This document shows, piece after piece, positions 44,837 to 53,246 of a DNA stretch of 64,000 nt. Source of the stretch: Mucilaginibacter sp. OK268 (GTDB lineage: Bacteria; Bacteroidota; Bacteroidia; Sphingobacteriales; Sphingobacteriaceae); the NCBI RefSeq assembly GCF_900103125.1, contig NZ_FNJV01000007.1, positions 248,001-312,000 of the forward strand, given 5' to 3'. The notes beneath the pieces are model-generated. The model searched no databases and was not told where the DNA came from. It worked only from the letters and a program-made list of their open reading frames with translations. Position 1 is the first letter of the stretch. Each line of letters opens with the position of its first letter. Made by a program: the position numbers and the translations under genes.

Positions 44837-46321
44837 TTATTTTCGGGATAAAACCTCGTTAATATGATAAAGCGCCATCCCCAGATTTTGATCCATCGCG
44901 TAAATATCTGTATAATTGATCAGCCTGCCATCTTTTACTTCACAGGTAAGATAGGTTATTTGTAATGGTATCGGTTGTCGCAAATTAAACTGCTTTTTTC
45001 GATAAGATGTTATAGCCTGTTGTAAGGCACTTACTTTATTTGAGCTTTGATCATTTTCCAGGATCAAAGCGGCAAGCTGTTCTGGGTGTTCAACCCGGAT
45101 ACATTGATCCCCAAGGTCCCGCTCTGTTTGTCGAAATAATTCCCGGAAAGGGGTATCGTGCAGATAAATATCATACACATTCGAAAAACGGAAAACCAAT
45201 AAGCCCAGCACGTTATCGCAACCCACGGATTGCCGTGCGTAAAACGACTGCGGGTGTTGCTGGATTTCCAGTAACCTGGCCATTGTTGGTGCGACATAGT
45301 TTCCCTGCGGATCATAGATGACATACTGATTTTCTTCCAAATATTGTATATTCTTAATGGCTTGAGGCAATAGTTCTTCTACAAACATCTTTGAAGGCAC
45401 CTTCCACTCCGGGCAAGTGATAAAGTAATCCAGTTTGCTTTGCAGGGTAGGGGTTGGTGTGGAGGGTTTTCCTACGATCACTTTAAATTCATCCAGAACC
45501 CCCGCGCGATAAAACTTCAGGCTATAGGAAGGAATGTTGACCTGGATATAGTTGTCTTTTTCGGGCGTTATCCAGCGTAACCGTTCCATGTTGATGACAA
45601 CTTTGAGTATCTCTCCCTTTGGTTTTTGATAGCAGCCATTTGGGTAAGGTCCTATGAGGAGTTGAAGCTGGTGCTTTAAATCCTGATAAGCGCCCGATAA
45701 GGGCTGTGCTGTTTCCAAAGTCCGTTTAAACTCTTTACTACGTAGCGCACTCATCAACAACTGCGGTGCATTAAAGCTGTTTGTTGCCGTGGTATCGAGG
45801 TAATGAGACGGAAAATCGGGATTCAGCTTACCATAATGCATATTGTTGATCATGTACAGTAATGCGTCTGTCAGGAGGATATCAAATCGGGATTTCTGAT
45901 TATTCCCTGTTTGTCCGAAATGGACCCGGAGATAATGCAGCTTATCGGCTAAGAGCCCGCCGGGGTGATAGTCATCATAAGCAAGGCCATATTGCAGGGC
46001 ACAGTCCAGCATCTGCATGGCCTCCGTGGCCTGTGTCCGGACAGTATCCGGCGCGACCCACAAAAGCCGGTAACCATTCTGTTGATAACAGCGTACTACC
46101 GAATTGGGATAATATAAAACCTCTTTGTGGTTTCTTATCTGATTTTTTATGGATTCGGCTATAGGAGTATCCACGGGAGCCAAAAGGCGTAGGCTGTATA
46201 AGCTGGAGGTTGAGGCCCGCAGGCCTACCGGCAAAATCAAAATAACCAGGTAAGCGGACAGTCTTAAATTGTCATAAAACCTGTTTCCTGAACGGATGTG
46301 TTTGGTATCCTGAGTTTCCAT
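44837..46321 (-). CDS. L,D-transpeptidase-like protein (YcbB/LdtD type)
   Basis: A 494-residue periplasmic protein with an N-terminal hydrophobic helix (LSAYLVILILPVGLRAS), a scaffold domain (LDCALQYGLAYDDYHPG), and a YkuD catalytic domain including INMERLRWITPEKDNYI and VYDIYLHDTPFRELF. The catalytic cysteine is Cys407 in LGDQCIRVEHPEQLA. The usual S-H-G-C-I-R reads G-D-Q-C-I-R, so the residues preceding the cysteine differ. The enzyme would make 3-3 peptidoglycan cross-links, which strengthen walls in growth-arrested cells. It has its own dyad operators. Confidence 0.88.
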   Translation of the reverse strand: METQDTKHIRSGNRFYDNLRLSAYLVILILPVGLRASTSSLYSLRLLAPVDTPIAESIKNQIRNHKEVLYYPNSVVRCYQQNGYRLLWVAPDTVRTQATEAMQMLDCALQYGLAYDDYHPGGLLADKLHYLRVHFGQTGNNQKSRFDILLTDALLYMINNMHYGKLNPDFPSHYLDTTATNSFNAPQLLMSALRSKEFKRTLETAQPLSGAYQDLKHQLQLLIGPYPNGCYQKPKGEILKVVINMERLRWITPEKDNYIQVNIPSYSLKFYRAGVLDEFKVIVGKPSTPTPTLQSKLDYFITCPEWKVPSKMFVEELLPQAIKNIQYLEENQYVIYDPQGNYVAPTMARLLEIQQHPQSFYARQSVGCDNVLGLLVFRFSNVYDIYLHDTPFRELFRQTERDLGDQCIRVEHPEQLAALILENDQSSNKVSALQQAITSYRKKQFNLRQPIPLQITYLTCEVKDGRLINYTDIYAMDQNLGMALYHINEVLSRK

Positions 46322-46373
46322 AACGACAAATATTTATTGCTGTAAATATCCCGCTTTGAACCTCTTTAAATAA

Positions 46374-46407
46374 TGATGATCATCATCACTAAAGTTGATA
46401 GTCAGCA
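46374..46407 (-). promoter_or_regulatory. Tandem dyad operator upstream of the L,D-transpeptidase gene
   Basis: The proximal dyad TGATGATCATCA (46374-46385) is fully symmetric. The distal one, 22 bp away, reads TGCTGACTATCA on the minus strand (46396-46407). The minus-strand element GATATTTA (46343-46350) is 29.5 bp from the proximal centre. Confidence 0.7.
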
Positions 46408-46454
46408 TCCTTTTTAATCGCTATTAGCTTCTGATGAACTTGAATGGAAAAGAA

Positions 46455-46479
46455 ACGGAACCGGGATCTCCGGTTCCGT
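46455..46479. repeat. Inverted repeat in the 46.3-46.75 kb gap
   Basis: Perfect 10-base arms ACGGAACCGG and CCGGTTCCGT flank GATCT. No T run follows, so it may be an operator or hairpin rather than a terminator. Confidence 0.4.
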
Positions 46480-46599
46480 AATGGACAGTACTGTTACTTT
46501 AGCCGTTAAAGACAAAGCGTGCTGTTTCATTTACCGAAACAGGAATAAATTCCATCCATCGGGTAGTACAAATATCGGTAAAGGACTGTTTCTGAAACC

Positions 46600-46633
46600 T
46601 GTAATGGATCATACATCGGATTGATCTTCATCA
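46600..46633 (+). promoter_or_regulatory. Tandem dyad operator driving a vestigial gene
   Basis: TGTAATGGATCA (46600-46611) and TGATCTTCATCA (46622-46633) are 22 bp apart by centre, with CTATTTTG at 46657-46664 in the usual phase. The only start downstream is the MFS remnant at 46696. Confidence 0.6.
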
Positions 46634-46695
46634 TTTTATTGAAGGTTGTTTTTTTTCTATTTTGCCAGGCTGATGCTATTTTGAACAGCATAGAA

Positions 46696-46755
46696 ATGAA
46701 TACCGGTCGAATTTATCACGGTTGGGTTATCCTCCTAAGTTGTCTTCGACGCTAA
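46696..46755 (+). pseudogene. 5' remnant of an MFS-type transporter gene
   Basis: Nineteen codons are left. The peptide RIYHGWVILLSC resembles the first helix of OFA/NarK-like major facilitator proteins. The frame then runs into the 3' end of the convergent ATPase gene and stops at 46755. It follows the island promoter at the normal distance (proximal centre to ATG 68.5 bp), so a functional gene was probably deleted here. Confidence 0.5.
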
Positions 46756-49301
46756 GGCTGGTCTGATCCCCGTTTCAATAACTCAACCCAGATCACCGAT
46801 AGTATACCTACTACCGAACTGACGGATAACTGGGCAGGGCTTAACGATTCAAATCCAAAAAACGTTGACAGGGGATGGATATAAAATAATGATCCGGAAA
46901 TCACGATCGTGATGCCAAGCACAACAGGCACCAGGTTATTCCTGTATTTAATGGTGGTGAACAGGGAATAATAAAAGGAACGGTTTACCAGGGTGAGCAA
47001 AATATTGGCAGCGATCAGTGTACTGAACACCATGGTGCGCGTAGTATTTTCATTGAAATGCCGGGATACCGCAAACTGGTAAATACCTAAAGTACCGGCC
47101 GTGATGGCCAATCCCTGAATGACACTTGTAAAGAGTTCCTTACCGTTAAAAAAGGTTTGGGTGAATGCCCTGGGTTGCTGCATCATGGTATTCTTTTCCA
47201 TAGGTTCATTTTCATAAACAATGGAACAGGTAGGCCCCATGATCAGTTCGAGAAAAATGATATGTACGGGTGAAAAAATATTGGGATATACCCAGCCGAG
47301 GAACAGGGGAATAAAAACGGTGAGGATAATAGGGATGTGGATGGATATGATGTACTGGATGGCCTTTTTTAGATTGGCATATATCCTTCTGCCCATGGCT
47401 ATCGCATCAGTCATTTTTGACAGGTCATCCTCTACAAGGATGAGTGACGCCGCTTGTTTGGCGATCTCTGTTCCTTTTTTGCCCATCGCAATGCCAATAT
47501 GCGCGGCTTTTAACGCGGGCCCGTCATTTACGCCATCTCCGGTCATAGCTACAATCTGGTTGTCAGTCTTCAGGGCCTGAACCACCCTCAGCTTCGCCTC
47601 CGGGAACATGCGTGTAAATACATTGATTCGGAGAACTGTTTTCCGGAACTCCTCATCGTTTTGCGTCATTAACACCGCGCCGTCTATACATTGATCATAT
47701 CCCCTGAATCCGATCTGTCTGGCGATGGATGTGGTTGTTGCCGCGTTATCGCCGGTAATGATCTTAACCGTTAATCCTGCTTTATAGAATGTTTTCAGCA
47801 CCTCCGTAATGTTTGCCTTTGGAGGGTCATAGAAAGCAACGATCCCTTGAAAGGTAAATCTGAATTCCTGCTGGCTGTCCGGGAACTCATGATCGCCGAA
47901 AATGGCTTCCCCAACGCCTAAAACCCGGTAGCCGTCATCAGCGAGTGCGGCCATGGCTGCCAGGGTATGTCGGCGCTCCTCGTCGCTTAGTACACATAAA
48001 CGCATGATGGCCTCCGGAGCCCCCTTCGCGGCAATGACCCGGTGTCCGGAACCATCAGCGAAAATATGGGTCATCATAGGCGGTTTGCCGCCCAGCGGGT
48101 ATTCATGGATCATATGATAAAATGGCCTTTCATCAGTCGGAAATAGTTGCGCGTAAGTATGATGGAGAGCGACCTCCATCGGGTCAAAAGGCACAGGTTC
48201 ACTCGCCCACATGGCCATCCTGATAAGTTCCCGTTCATTTGTGTCAAAAAAAGCTACATCGTCTGTAATGCGGTTTGATCTCAAAGTGAAGACACCAGCC
48301 AGGCTCATCCTGTTTTCAGTGATCGTTCCTGTTTTGTCTGTGCAGATCACCGTAGCGCTGCCGAGGGTCTCCACGGTTTTCATTTGTTTGACCACGATCC
48401 CCATTTTCATCAAACGCCAGGCACCGATGGCCATAAAAGTGGTAAAAGCCACCGGTATCTCTTCCGGTAAAATACTCATCGCCAGCGTAAGCCCCTTCAT
48501 TAGGCTATCCAGAATGAGGGCCGAACGATAATAATTGATGGCCCAGACAATCAGGAATATGACAACACCGGCAATCACCATCTTTTTGACAAAACTTCCG
48601 ATCTGTAATTCAAGTGGTGTCTGCTCGTCTGGTATGGATTCTAAACTTTTGCCGATTCTTCCCAGGCTTGTTTCGTGGGCAATAGCTGTTACCGTAGCAA
48701 TGGCCAGTCCGCTGGTCACTGTGGTGCCCCGGTAAATAAAATGGTCACTTTGTCCTGGATCTTTATAAACGGGTAGTGATTCCCCGGTAAGAATGGATTC
48801 ATTCACGGAGAAATCGTTTGACTGAATGATAGTGGCATCGGCCATAATGGCTACACCTTCTTCGACAACCAGGCTGTCCCCGACGACCAATTCCTCTGCC
48901 TTTATACTTACTGTTTTACTGTTCCGGATAACCCTGCAACTGGCTTGCGTATAGTTCCTGAGCTGTTCCAGCGCGTTACGGCTCCGGGAGTCCTGGTACA
49001 GGGAAATAGCAGAAACCAGTATGATCGCAGCCGCCAGGAAAAATCCATCGCCGGCATTGCCGCTGACAAAATAAATCGCTGAGGTTGCCAGCAGCAGGAG
49101 GACCATAGGCTCTTTGGACAGGCTTTTGAGCGCATCAAAGAAGCGATTAGCTTTTTTATAAACCATGCGGTTAATACCGAATTGTTTTCGGGCTTCGGTT
49201 ACCTGCGCATCGTTCAATCCGCTGATGGCGGCCATTTTTGCGATTAGTGATCCGGAACGGATCGTAATAGGGGGAGTTTCCATCATTTGTTTTTTAAGCA
49301 T
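46752..49301 (-). CDS. P-type cation-translocating ATPase (P2-like)
   Basis: An 849-residue P-type ATPase with all core motifs: actuator TGES in SILTGESLPVY, membrane motif LPEEIPVAFTTF in helix 4, phosphorylation site CDKTGTITENR, and hinge MTGDGVNDGPALKAAHIG. The PEEIP of helix 4 with the cation-ATPase N-terminal and C-terminal domains points to the calcium/cation P2 branch rather than heavy-metal pumps; there is no HMA domain. Starts at 49286/49283 are possible. It follows the alcohol dehydrogenase gene by 78 bp on the same strand and is probably in a Usp-ADH-ATPase unit. Confidence 0.93.
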   Translation of the reverse strand: MLKKQMMETPPITIRSGSLIAKMAAISGLNDAQVTEARKQFGINRMVYKKANRFFDALKSLSKEPMVLLLLATSAIYFVSGNAGDGFFLAAAIILVSAISLYQDSRSRNALEQLRNYTQASCRVIRNSKTVSIKAEELVVGDSLVVEEGVAIMADATIIQSNDFSVNESILTGESLPVYKDPGQSDHFIYRGTTVTSGLAIATVTAIAHETSLGRIGKSLESIPDEQTPLELQIGSFVKKMVIAGVVIFLIVWAINYYRSALILDSLMKGLTLAMSILPEEIPVAFTTFMAIGAWRLMKMGIVVKQMKTVETLGSATVICTDKTGTITENRMSLAGVFTLRSNRITDDVAFFDTNERELIRMAMWASEPVPFDPMEVALHHTYAQLFPTDERPFYHMIHEYPLGGKPPMMTHIFADGSGHRVIAAKGAPEAIMRLCVLSDEERRHTLAAMAALADDGYRVLGVGEAIFGDHEFPDSQQEFRFTFQGIVAFYDPPKANITEVLKTFYKAGLTVKIITGDNAATTTSIARQIGFRGYDQCIDGAVLMTQNDEEFRKTVLRINVFTRMFPEAKLRVVQALKTDNQIVAMTGDGVNDGPALKAAHIGIAMGKKGTEIAKQAASLILVEDDLSKMTDAIAMGRRIYANLKKAIQYIISIHIPIILTVFIPLFLGWVYPNIFSPVHIIFLELIMGPTCSIVYENEPMEKNTMMQQPRAFTQTFFNGKELFTSVIQGLAITAGTLGIYQFAVSRHFNENTTRTMVFSTLIAANILLTLVNRSFYYSLFTTIKYRNNLVPVVLGITIVISGSLFYIHPLSTFFGFESLSPAQLSVSSVVGILSVIWVELLKRGSDQP

Positions 49302-49379
49302 CGATCGGACATCATTTAAAGGATTGAATGATAAAAAGCCTATGTTTATATTTAACAGGTAGGCTTTATATAAACGGTT

Positions 49380-50387
49380 TTAGACCATCGTTAAAACTGC
49401 TGCTCCGCTGATCTGACCCTTCCTTAATTTTTCAATAGCTTCATTGGCCCGGGCAAGCGGGAATACAGTTGTCTGCGTATGGACAGGAATTGTTTTCAAT
49501 ATATTGAAGAAATCCAGGCCATCCTGACGGGTCAGGTTCGCCACCGATTGGATTATCCTTTCCCCCCAAATGAGGTCATAGGAAAAGGCGGGGATCTCGG
49601 TCATGTGAATACCTCCGCAAATAACCTGTCCAGCCTTTACCAGTTGTTTTAAAGCCGCAGGGATCAGTTCACCAACAGATGCAAATATCATAGCGGCATC
49701 TAATAGTTCAGGAGGCGCTTCAGTACTGTTGCCGGCCCAAACGGCTCCTGATTGCTTGGCAAATTGCTGTGCGGCTTCATCGCCGTCACGGGTAAAGGCA
49801 AAAACTCTTTTTCCTTGCGCCCTGGCTATTTGAATGATAATATGCGCCGCGGCGCCAAAACCGTAAATTCCTATATTGATCGCAGAGGGGGCGATCATCC
49901 GATAGGAACGAAAGCCGATCAGCCCGGCACAGAGTAAGGGCGCAGCTGAAGCGTTATCATAATTAACGCCAATAGGGAAACAATATCGTGCATCAGCCAG
50001 GGCGTACTCTGCATAACCGCCATCAATCGTATAACCGGTAAACAGCGCATGATCACAGAGATTTTCCTTACCCTCTTTACAGTACCGGCAATTCCCGCAG
50101 GTATAACCCAGCCAGGGGACACCGACGATTGTTTTTAACGCCGGATGTTTCAGCCCTTTTCCCAATCCCGCTACCTCGGCAATAATCTCATGGCCGGGGA
50201 TCAGCGGAAGTTTAGGCTGGTCAAGTTCACCATCCAAAATATGCAGGTCCGTCCTGCAAATACCACAGGCGACGATCTTCAATAATACCTGACCCTCACC
50301 AGGCTTTGGAACCGGTACCCGTTTAAGGATAAGCGGCTGCCCTGCTTTTTCAAATACCATGGCCTGCATGTAACCGGGAACTTTCAT
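49380..50387 (-). CDS. Zinc-dependent alcohol dehydrogenase
   Basis: A 335-residue MDR-family dehydrogenase. Catalytic zinc ligands lie in CGICRTDLH and PGHEIIAEV. The structural-zinc cysteines are in CGNCRYCKEGKENLC. The Rossmann segment is IGIYGFGAAAHIIIQIA, where the usual GxGxxG reads GFGAAA. This matches the AdhP-like/zinc-binding family that reduces aldehydes or oxidises alcohols with NAD(P). It lies 48 bp after a Usp gene and would consume or make alcohols under oxygen limitation. Confidence 0.92.
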   Translation of the reverse strand: MKVPGYMQAMVFEKAGQPLILKRVPVPKPGEGQVLLKIVACGICRTDLHILDGELDQPKLPLIPGHEIIAEVAGLGKGLKHPALKTIVGVPWLGYTCGNCRYCKEGKENLCDHALFTGYTIDGGYAEYALADARYCFPIGVNYDNASAAPLLCAGLIGFRSYRMIAPSAINIGIYGFGAAAHIIIQIARAQGKRVFAFTRDGDEAAQQFAKQSGAVWAGNSTEAPPELLDAAMIFASVGELIPAALKQLVKAGQVICGGIHMTEIPAFSYDLIWGERIIQSVANLTRQDGLDFFNILKTIPVHTQTTVFPLARANEAIEKLRKGQISGAAVLTMV

Positions 50388-50435
50388 TTTACGCCAATTA
50401 ATTTTATCTTAAATGATGTTTACACTTCGTAGCAA

Positions 50436-51320
50436 TCAAATAACCGCACAGCAGTCTGGCGGAAATACCAGCAATGGAATGGTAATATGTTTGGCCAGCC
50501 GCTGCGTATGACTGCCCTGGATCAGTTTCGAAAGGAACTGATGGGGGCGGTGGACCATGGCCAGCATGTCAATCTGGCTGTGCTCATAAAGCCAGGTCAG
50601 GCCGCGATCCACATCAATGCTTTTGACATGGCGGTAATAAATTTGGGGGTAATTGACTTTATCCGATACTTCAGTCAGGAAATCATCGATCTCCCGTTGT
50701 TCAGTGTGGTTTTCATATTTTTCATCAGTAATATGACTAACGAGGATCTCCGCGTTAAAATAGCGCGCCATGCCTGCCAGGGAATGAATTACTTCAATAT
50801 CCCCCTTGCTTAAATCGGTAGCAAAGGCGATCTTTTTAATAGGTTGGTAGGTAAAATCTCCCGGAATAAGCAAGACGGGGAAACTGGCTTTTTCGACCAG
50901 GTCACGGCTGTTGCTGCCCAGAAAAAAACGGCTGAGGCCGCCCGCGCCCGACATACCCATCACGACCAGGGACATTTTCTGTTCGTCCATTGTGTTTCTG
51001 ATCACTTCAGTTACCGAACCAACCTCGCTGCTGTAACCAATAGCAGGCTGGTAAGCAGGTGGAAGGCCCTCCGCCTGTTCATCCAGTTTTCGTTCCAGCT
51101 TTTCTACGGATAGCTCCAGTTGTTCTGTCACAAAGCTTTTAATGGAGGTATAATCTTCCAGCGGCCAAGCGATTTGTGGCGCCATCGGGGCCTCCGCAGG
51201 GACTGAAATCGCACTGCATAACCTGATACCAGTTTTCATGCTTTTGGCCAGGTGCAGGGCGTAACGCGCTGCATTATTTGCTGGCGCAGAGAAGTCGGTG
51301 GGAACTAATATCGTTTTCAT
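50436..51320 (-). CDS. Tandem-domain universal stress protein
   Basis: A 294-residue protein with two Usp domains. It begins MKTILVPTDFSAPANNAARY; the ATP-binding pattern is GMSGAGGLSRFFLGSNSRD, and the second domain begins IKKIAFATDLSKGD and ends IQGSHTQRLAKHITIPLLV. It is closest in layout to the Usp at 59798 (both have APQ/PQ-AWP segments in the first domain). It is the first gene of the minus-strand unit with the alcohol dehydrogenase and ATPase, preceded by a pair of degenerate dyads. Confidence 0.94.
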   Translation of the reverse strand: MKTILVPTDFSAPANNAARYALHLAKSMKTGIRLCSAISVPAEAPMAPQIAWPLEDYTSIKSFVTEQLELSVEKLERKLDEQAEGLPPAYQPAIGYSSEVGSVTEVIRNTMDEQKMSLVVMGMSGAGGLSRFFLGSNSRDLVEKASFPVLLIPGDFTYQPIKKIAFATDLSKGDIEVIHSLAGMARYFNAEILVSHITDEKYENHTEQREIDDFLTEVSDKVNYPQIYYRHVKSIDVDRGLTWLYEHSQIDMLAMVHRPHQFLSKLIQGSHTQRLAKHITIPLLVFPPDCCAVI

Positions 51321-51380
51321 ATAGGGTGGTTTTAAAGTTTTATCCTATACAAAGTTTGATCTTTTTTCCCGCCGGATAAA

Positions 51381-51414
51381 TGCTTCCGGTCACCCGGATA
51401 GGTGATATCGGGCA
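51381..51414 (-). promoter_or_regulatory. Tandem degenerate dyads upstream of the Usp-ADH-ATPase unit
   Basis: TGCTTCCGGTCA (51381-51392) and TGATATCGGGCA (51403-51414) each keep one perfect half-site, with centres 22 bp apart. The minus-strand element AAACTTTG (51350-51357) is 29.5 bp from the proximal centre. Confidence 0.6.
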
Positions 51415-51454
51415 CAAAAGCTAACTGTGGTTTATACCATTGTTTATACCGGTT

Positions 51455-51488
51455 TGATCAGCATCAGCTCATGAACTGAGCGTGATCA
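51455..51488 (+). promoter_or_regulatory. Tandem dyad operator upstream of the second BON gene
   Basis: TGATCAGCATCA (51455-51466) and TGAGCGTGATCA (51477-51488), centres 22 bp apart, with CAATTTTG at 51512-51519 in the standard phase and the start codon at 51548. Confidence 0.7.
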
Positions 51489-51547
51489 TTTTTTCAGGGT
51501 ACAGACGCGTGCAATTTTGTCAGGCCGATCATTAAATCAATAGGATT

Positions 51548-52204
51548 ATGAAAACAGATAAAGAAATTCAGCGGGACATCATCGACGAACTGCAATGGGA
51601 ACCCATGGTTGATTCAACCGGAATCGAAGTGCGTGTTGATCAGGGGGTGGTTACACTAAATGGCCATGTATGTTCCTTAGCCGGGAAAATGATCGCCGGG
51701 AAAGTGGCCCGCCGGGTCAGGGGTGTGAAAGCCGTTAATACAAATTTGGAAGTGATGCTGTCCCCCGGCAATCAACTGCCCGATGGGTTGATCACCCAAA
51801 ATGTATTAAATGTCCTGAAATGGCATACCACCGTACCCAAGGACCGGATACGGGTGAAGGTGGAAAATAGTAAGGTTTGCCTGGACGGGGATGTAGACTG
51901 GGCCTATCAAAAAGAAGAGGTCTGTAATGCCATTTGCTGCCAGAAAGGTATTAAGCAGGTAACTGACAGGATCTCTGTAAAACCTCAGCCTGACGCATTG
52001 CTCATCAAAGAGGGGATCGCTAAGGCGCTGCAACGTAGGGCGAACCTGGAAGCATCAGGAATTCAGATCGAAATACGCGGTGATCAGGTCATATTGAAAG
52101 GCCGGGTCCATTCCTGGAACGAGAGAACAGAAGCTGCACATGTGGCATGGTCTGCGCCTGGAGTATCCACCGTAGACGACCAGATCGTCATAGATTACGA
52201 TTGA
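51548..52204 (+). CDS. Triple BON-domain protein
   Basis: A 218-residue paralogue of the protein at 31935, with three BON domains (GVVTLNGHVCSLAGK; SKVCLDGDVDWAYQK; DQVILKGRVHSWNER). It lacks a signal peptide. Both proteins share the opening pattern KTD-x-x-IQ-x-D and the ending WSAPGV/WAAPGV before the last strand, so they arose by duplication. It lies in its own unit under a tandem dyad operator. Confidence 0.92.
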   Translation: MKTDKEIQRDIIDELQWEPMVDSTGIEVRVDQGVVTLNGHVCSLAGKMIAGKVARRVRGVKAVNTNLEVMLSPGNQLPDGLITQNVLNVLKWHTTVPKDRIRVKVENSKVCLDGDVDWAYQKEEVCNAICCQKGIKQVTDRISVKPQPDALLIKEGIAKALQRRANLEASGIQIEIRGDQVILKGRVHSWNERTEAAHVAWSAPGVSTVDDQIVIDYD

Positions 52205-52217
52205 ATGAAAAGGGATA

Positions 52218-52613
52218 TTACCGCAAAGGGGTAGGAATACCCCTTATCTTTGCTATCAGCAGGAAAAGATCCGTTTTAGTGGTGTGGTAATCTTTTGCCA
52301 GTCTGTCGTTGGGCTCATCAAACCGGGCAGCAGTGCCCAATAAGACTTGATCCTCGGGGAGAATTCCCATGACGATCATTTGGTAACGTTTGAGCCGCTG
52401 GTTAAGCTGTCTGCCCGTTTCCTGCAGATCTGTTTCTAATTGGTAAAATTGCTTTCCTGCCCGTTTGAGTTTAGCCAGGTATGGTGGTGCCGACAGGCGG
52501 ATGAAATAATCATCCAGCAAACGGAGCAGGAAAGCAGTTTCAATTTTATAAAACTCGAGGTCGGCCACCCGGCGTTGGGTATCAAGATATTGCTTGGTAA
52601 GGTCTGACATCAT
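52218..52613 (-). CDS. Small helical protein, island family member 2
   Basis: A 131-residue, charged, all-helical protein. The motif LEFYKIETAFLLRLL (about residues 19-33) aligns with the proteins at 35296 and 60687. Two long helices flank a central basic stretch (QLNQRLKRYQ). There is no membrane segment. It is 55 bp downstream of hsp20 and is probably co-transcribed with it. The function is unknown. Confidence 0.78.
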   Translation of the reverse strand: MMSDLTKQYLDTQRRVADLEFYKIETAFLLRLLDDYFIRLSAPPYLAKLKRAGKQFYQLETDLQETGRQLNQRLKRYQMIVMGILPEDQVLLGTAARFDEPNDRLAKDYHTTKTDLFLLIAKIRGIPTPLR

Positions 52614-52668
52614 GTAATTATTGAAATGGATTTGAATAATTATCCGGAGATTTCGGATCAGTCAATTT

Positions 52669-53088
52669 TTACCTCGTTTTTAGCTGGTGGAACATGATTT
52701 GTTTTTTAAGATCGATAGCCAGTAAACCATGTTTGTATGAGGCTTTGATCTTTTCTTCCTGGACATTTTCCGGTAGCTTGAACGTGCGCGTAAAAGCCGT
52801 TTTGGAGAACTCCCTGCGGGTATAGCTTTCGTTTTCCTCTTTTTTCTCTCTGCTGGTTTCCGCGCTGATCGTCATCAGACCGTTTTCAGTAGAAATCCTG
52901 AAATCGTCTTTTTTAAAGCCAGGTGCCGCTACTTCCAGTTCAAAAGTATCTTCCTTTTCTTTGATATTAATCGCAGGTAAATGCTCATCGGAAAGAAAAT
53001 GTTTGTCGATGGATCCGTCGGTGTTCCAAAAATCTTCCATCATGGACTTCAATGAGGTGGAGCCGTTAGTTTTTGCTAAAGTTGACAT
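52669..53088 (-). CDS. Small heat-shock protein (Hsp20) with a C-terminal frameshift
   Basis: An alpha-crystallin-domain chaperone. The domain spans about residues 40-130 (AINIKEKEDTFELEVAAPGF; ENGLMTISAETS; SYKHGLLAIDLKK). As read it ends KKQIMFHQLKTR. One extra A in the A6 run (T run at 52702-52707 on the plus strand) would instead give KKTNHVPPAKNEVKID with a stop at 52658-52660. That is a normal Hsp20 tail with the V-x-I anchor that oligomerises the protein. A one-base deletion, a sequencing error or a slippage site is therefore likely. The chaperone shares a divergent dyad region with the MBL gene. Confidence 0.88.
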   Translation of the reverse strand: MSTLAKTNGSTSLKSMMEDFWNTDGSIDKHFLSDEHLPAINIKEKEDTFELEVAAPGFKKDDFRISTENGLMTISAETSREKKEENESYTRREFSKTAFTRTFKLPENVQEEKIKASYKHGLLAIDLKKQIMFHQLKTR

Positions 53089-53144
53089 AATAATTTGTTT
53101 AATGTTTATAGGCCAAATTTCCTGTTATTCATGATGAATTGCTA

Positions 53145-53178
53145 TGATCCGGATCAGTTCCTAATGTGATCCTCATCA
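53145..53178. promoter_or_regulatory. Tandem dyad operator between hsp20 and the MBL gene (divergent)
   Basis: TGATCCGGATCA (53145-53156) and TGATCCTCATCA (53167-53178) are both full consensus with centres 22 bp apart. The promoter elements sit at the right distance on both sides: TAATTTTA at 53202-53209 for the plus gene and GAAATTTG (53114-53121, minus strand) for hsp20. One operator pair can thus serve two promoters. Confidence 0.78.
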
Positions 53179-53246
53179 GTATTACGGCTTTGTCGGCAAA
53201 CTAATTTTACGGGATAATATAAACAGACTATTAAAGCCCACCAATC

